DNA of 9,226 bases from an uncultured Burkholderiales bacterium. Its GTDB lineage: Bacteria; Pseudomonadota; Gammaproteobacteria; Burkholderiales; Burkholderiaceae. The position numbers were made by a program, and so were the translations under genes. Location of the stretch: positions 1 to 9,226 of the forward strand of contig CAMLJY010000142.1 in the NCBI GenBank assembly GCA_946480465.1. Direction: 5' to 3'. This document shows positions 6,531-9,226 of the stretch, one piece after another; within the stretch, counting starts at the first letter, position 1; the number at the start of each line of letters is the position of its first letter. The notes beneath the pieces were generated by a model, which was not told the origin of the DNA, did not search any database, and worked only from the letters and a program-made list of their open reading frames with translations.

Positions 6531-8120
6531 ATGCGCCGCCAGGACATCCAATTGCTTGCCACCGCACGCCAGGGCGATGCCGGCGCCCGCTGTGAAGTGG
6601 GGCGGCGCTACCTGCTGGGCGTGGACGGATTTCCCCGCCATGTCACGAGCGGACTGGATCACCTGGCGCAGCCGAACACACGCGACCTGCCGCAGGCGGC
6701 GCGCATCATCGCCGAGAGCCTGCCGCTGGCCGAACTGCTGGAGCACGGCCTGGAAGCGTCGCTCGCGCGCGCGGCGCAGGACGGCTGCGCCGCGGCCCAG
6801 CTGAAGCTGGGCGTGTGGCTGAGCCTCCAGGGCGCTCGGCCCGGCGAAGCGCGGGGCTGGCTGGCAGCCGCCGCGCGCCAGGGCAATGCGTTCGCGGCCG
6901 AAGTGATAGCGCATGAAGACAGCGGCAACGCACCGACGCATGAAGCCGATGCGGCACCGCCAGCGTGGCTGGCGGCGCTGAGCGGCGTGGCTTCGCTGCA
7001 GTTGCCGGCAGCGGCCCTCATGGCGCTGGCGCGCGCGGTGGAGGCGGGCGGGGCCGCGGCGTCCGCCGCGCTGCCGCGCGCACTCGGCACCGCGATGCAA
7101 CTGCTCGACGATCCTGCCGACGCCGAGGGGCGGGCGCGTTTCGCCGCGCTGGCGGTCAAGGCGGTGCAGCGGGCCGAACAGGAAGGCCGGCCGCTCGCGG
7201 GCGTTGCGCTGCGGCCGCTGATGGACATCCTGGAGCAGCGGGCCGGCCAGGGCGATCGCGTCGCCTCCTACGCCTTGGGACGCGTCTTTTGTGGGATAGC
7301 GTGCGCTGCCTTCGAAGCGGCTTCGGTGGCCGAGCTGCAGAACATGCGCCGCGGCGCCGCTTTCCTGCTGCGTGCCGCTGACGCCGGACAGGACGAGGCC
7401 TGGCTGCACCTGTACCGCGTGCATTCGGACCACCGCCTCTCGGTGGCCAATCCGCAGATGGCGCGCTTCTTCCTCGAAAAGGCCGCGCTGCGCGGCCAGG
7501 CCGAGGCGCAGCGCAAGCTGGGTGCGCTGCTGCTGCGCGAGTCGGCTTCGCTGCCGGAATCCGAGCAAGCCATCCACTGGCTGCACCAGGCGGCGGGGCA
7601 GGGCGACGAACCCGCGGCCGAGCTGCTGAAGTCGCTGGTGCTGCCGGTGCCGGGCGACGAGGACCAGGCAGCCGAAGCGCTGCAGCAGATCAGCCGCAGC
7701 GATCCCTGGCTGGCGGTGCGCATGCAGCTGGCGCGTCTCTTCGGCCTGACGCGGCTGGAGGCCTTGTGCATCGACCCGGCCGAGGGCTTGCGGCCCTGGG
7801 GCCTGGTGGTGGGCCGCAATCCCTTCATCACGCAGGCGCGGTTGGCCGCGCCGAGGGCGATTCCCGCCCTCTCGGCTGCGGCATTGGAGGCGGCGCGGCG
7901 CGCCGCGTCGCTCTTCGGCCAGGCCCGCGGCCACGGCGAGACAGCCGAGGGCGACTTGCGCAAGCGCACCGCGCGCCAGCGCCGCGCCTTCGAGCGCCAC
8001 GGGCTGGACGAGGAGCTGTTCTTCGCCGAGGCCAGCTCGATGACGCTCGAAGCCCTGCGCCTGGGGCCGAAGTGGGCCTTCCGCGCGCGCCAGCCGCTGC
8101 AGGCGGCGTTGGCGGGTTGA
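6531..8120 (+). CDS. Sel1/TPR-like repeat protein, function unknown
   Basis: A 529-residue Ala/Leu-rich, all-helical protein without signal peptide or membrane helix, so probably cytosolic. It has scattered Sel1-like units (A-A-x-x-G-x-x-x-A-x-x-x-L-G): near residues 12-40 (ARQGDAGARCEVGRRYLLGV), 113-127 (AAARQGNAFAAEV), 226-255 (GQGDRVASYALGRVF), 275-335 (LLRAADAGQDEAWLHLY, then FLEKAALRGQAEAQRKLG) and 344-370 (WLHQAAGQGDEPAAELL). Such repeats serve as protein-protein scaffolds; no catalytic motif is seen. The last 150 residues are helical, without clear repeats. The start at 6531 is preferred because of the CAGGGA at 6515-6520 and because translation from 6468 would run through the promoter. 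The upstream dyad suggests control by the neighbouring two-component system. Family assignment is by motif only and could be refined by a profile search. Confidence 0.72.
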   Translation: MRRQDIQLLATARQGDAGARCEVGRRYLLGVDGFPRHVTSGLDHLAQPNTRDLPQAARIIAESLPLAELLEHGLEASLARAAQDGCAAAQLKLGVWLSLQGARPGEARGWLAAAARQGNAFAAEVIAHEDSGNAPTHEADAAPPAWLAALSGVASLQLPAAALMALARAVEAGGAAASAALPRALGTAMQLLDDPADAEGRARFAALAVKAVQRAEQEGRPLAGVALRPLMDILEQRAGQGDRVASYALGRVFCGIACAAFEAASVAELQNMRRGAAFLLRAADAGQDEAWLHLYRVHSDHRLSVANPQMARFFLEKAALRGQAEAQRKLGALLLRESASLPESEQAIHWLHQAAGQGDEPAAELLKSLVLPVPGDEDQAAEALQQISRSDPWLAVRMQLARLFGLTRLEALCIDPAEGLRPWGLVVGRNPFITQARLAAPRAIPALSAAALEAARRAASLFGQARGHGETAEGDLRKRTARQRRAFERHGLDEELFFAEASSMTLEALRLGPKWAFRARQPLQAALAG

Positions 8121-8137
8121 GTCGGGCTGAGTCGGGC
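8118..8137. repeat. Two-copy 10-bp tandem repeat at the Sel1-like gene stop
   Basis: TGAGTCGGGC occurs twice in direct succession; the first copy begins with the stop codon TGA (8118-8120). It marks the border after which the base composition drops. It is probably a small slippage duplication. Confidence 0.8.
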
Positions 8138-8168
8138 CGCAGGCGAACTTGAGTCTCCGTGGACATTT

Positions 8169-8194
8169 GATTGCATTTTTCGGAGGATGCAATC
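8169..8194. promoter_or_regulatory. 8-bp inverted repeat upstream of the CBM35-like gene
   Basis: GATTGCAT (8169-8176) and ATGCAATC (8187-8194) are perfect inverted copies with a 10-base centre TTTTCGGAGG. A -10-like TAGAAT lies at 8197-8202, with no good -35. The repeat would therefore overlap the core promoter, as a repressor operator would. It could instead be a hairpin in an mRNA leader that starts farther upstream. No known binding protein is recognised. Confidence 0.4.
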
Positions 8195-8220
8195 GATAGA
8201 ATTCGGCAACTTTCTTCGCC

Positions 8221-8224
8221 GGAA
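8221..8224 (+). promoter_or_regulatory. Ribosome binding site candidate for the CBM35-like gene
   Basis: GGAA six bases before GTG 8231. It is modest, but it is the best match next to a start that directly precedes the signal peptide. Confidence 0.4.
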
Positions 8225-8230
8225 TGTCCT

Positions 8231-9226
8231 GTGCAATCAAATTCTTGCTGGCTTCGCAGCGTTCTTGCATTGGTGGGCGCTGCTTGCCTGTTTGTCACGC
8301 AATCAGCTGCGCAATCGGGCGTATCGCCGCCCTATCGGGGCGAGGCCAGCCCAAGAGGAGCGGCAGTACCTTGGATTACCTACGAAGCAGAAAGTGCTCA
8401 GGGCAATGGAGCGGTTGTCTCCGCGATGCAGCAAGGGTGGGAAGCATCCGGCGGTAAGAGCGTGCTCTTGGATGCCCCCGGCAAGTACATTGAGTTCACC
8501 AGCGTGTTGCCGGCAAACCGGCTGGTGCTCCGCTATTCGGTTCCCGATCGAGCCAGCGGGACGATCGGTCTTTACGTGAACGGCACTCGCCGCGCTGATA
8601 TTCCGGTGTCTTCGGCAAGGCTCTTCGAACCAAAGTTCAATGGTGCGAAGACGGTGCGTTTTTTCGATGAGGTAGACGTCGAAATCAGTATCAACTCCGG
8701 CGATCGAGTCAGAATTCAGAAGGGTCCGAACGATGTCGTTCCGGCCTATCATGTCGATCTTGTCGATCTGGAAATGGCTCCTGATGCTGACGTCATGCCG
8801 GGGAATCTAGTCTCTGTCGCTGCATGCGGCGCCGTGGCGAATGATTCTCTGGACGACTTGGATGCCATCAAGGCCTGCCTGGCCAAAGCCAAGAGCGAGA
8901 ATAAGGCGGGCATTTGGTTCCCGAAGGGGGCCTTCAATCAGTCTGACCGAATCAAGATTCCTGATGGCCTGATCGTCAGGGGGGCTGGAATGTGGCATAC
9001 CCGCCTTATCGGTCCAAAGCCTGCGGAGACCGACACCAGCAGTCGAGTCGGATTTTCGATGGGGAACCACACGAAGGTGAGCGACATGAGGCTCACGTCC
9101 GGCATCGATGCACGCAGGTTCACGCGTATGGCCATTGGGGCCAATGGGGTGGAAAATTACACCATTGAGAACCACCCCTTTCAAGGTGTCTTCTTCCCTT
9201 TGAGAACTCGGTCAGTCGAGACATGA
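8231..9226 (+). CDS. Secreted CBM35-like plus pectate-lyase/beta-helix protein (mycodextranase-like), 3' part missing or frameshifted
   Basis: The GTG start gives 331 residues. A signal peptide (hydrophobic core 11-22, likely cut after A27, SAA|QS) shows export. Residues 50-185 resemble a CBM35/CBM6-like carbohydrate-binding domain: TYEAE at 50-54, then GKYIEF, RYSVPD, VNG, FFDEV and the closing strand VDLVDLE (175-181). From about 194 begins a pectate-lyase-3-type beta-helix: V-x-x-x-G-A-V-x-N-D-x-x-D-D, then G-I-W-F-P-K-G-A-F and R-G-A-G-M-W-H-T (250-257). This two-domain layout is known from alpha-1,3-glucanase/mycodextranase-like enzymes of about 550-650 residues. Here the frame ends after barely half, before the catalytic helix turns, at the last base of the window. 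A one-base change near 9199-9201 would keep it open. GC is about 50-55%, with AT-ending codons common, unlike its neighbours: probably acquired by transfer. Enzyme activity of this product is doubtful. Confidence 0.72.
   Translation: MQSNSCWLRSVLALVGAACLFVTQSAAQSGVSPPYRGEASPRGAAVPWITYEAESAQGNGAVVSAMQQGWEASGGKSVLLDAPGKYIEFTSVLPANRLVLRYSVPDRASGTIGLYVNGTRRADIPVSSARLFEPKFNGAKTVRFFDEVDVEISINSGDRVRIQKGPNDVVPAYHVDLVDLEMAPDADVMPGNLVSVAACGAVANDSLDDLDAIKACLAKAKSENKAGIWFPKGAFNQSDRIKIPDGLIVRGAGMWHTRLIGPKPAETDTSSRVGFSMGNHTKVSDMRLTSGIDARRFTRMAIGANGVENYTIENHPFQGVFFPLRTRSVET

Noticed and set aside
5176..6567. 463-residue open frame on the minus strand opposite the porin
   Set aside because: The porin on the other strand is unmistakable, and this product has a Val/Gly/Ala shadow composition.
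6138..8270. 710-residue open frame on the minus strand
   Set aside because: It crosses the porin end, the terminator and the whole Sel1-like gene, and its product is low-complexity Arg/Gln/Ala.
8187..8579. 130-residue frame starting at ATG 8187 right behind GGAGG
   Set aside because: There is no spacer between GGAGG and the ATG, and the frame overlaps the signal peptide and CBM35-like domain in another phase.

Overview
This 9.2 kb window is very GC-rich (about 70% or more in most genes). It looks like the chromosome of a betaproteobacterium of the order Burkholderiales. The main pointers are a porin_4-type general porin ending in Phe, a DUF4148 periplasmic protein and a heavy-metal-type (CusRS/IrlRS-like) two-component system. 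The genus cannot be fixed from the sequence.

Layout from left to right. (1) 3-155: the 3' end of a tautomerase (4-OT family) gene. (2) 249-1928: an unrecognised 559-residue protein with an N-terminal zinc ribbon, one membrane helix and a long C-terminal part with four similar beta-type modules. (3) 1929-2142: no gene, only a GC hairpin. (4) 2143-2613, minus strand: a small exported DUF4148 protein made of three repeats. (5) 2614-2728: a divergent control region with a CusR-type dyad. (6) 2729-5034: an OmpR/CusR-family response regulator and its sensor kinase, overlapping by 10 bases. (7) 5263-6303: an outer-membrane porin, followed by a strong intrinsic terminator at 6352-6389. (8) 6531-8120: a Sel1/TPR-like repeat protein. 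(9) 8231-9226: a secreted CBM35-like plus beta-helix (glycan hydrolase-like) protein. It is clearly lower in GC, and its frame stops at the last base of the window, much earlier than expected for the family.

The most interesting signal is regulatory. A dyad ATKAC-N6-GTCAT (CusR-box architecture) occurs twice, once between the DUF4148 gene and the response regulator and once upstream of the Sel1-like gene. Read toward the DUF4148 gene and toward the Sel1-like gene, each dyad is followed by a near-identical block (CGGCCG-x-CA-x-GCT) and then, after exactly 33 bases in both cases, by the same -10-like TATCGT. This suggests that the two-component system activates both genes as a small local regulon. 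No metal-efflux genes are visible, so its real signal is open.

The last gene differs from its surroundings in base composition and may be a recent acquisition that is now frameshifted. Restoring one T in a T-run at 9199-9201 would keep the frame open to the end of the window.
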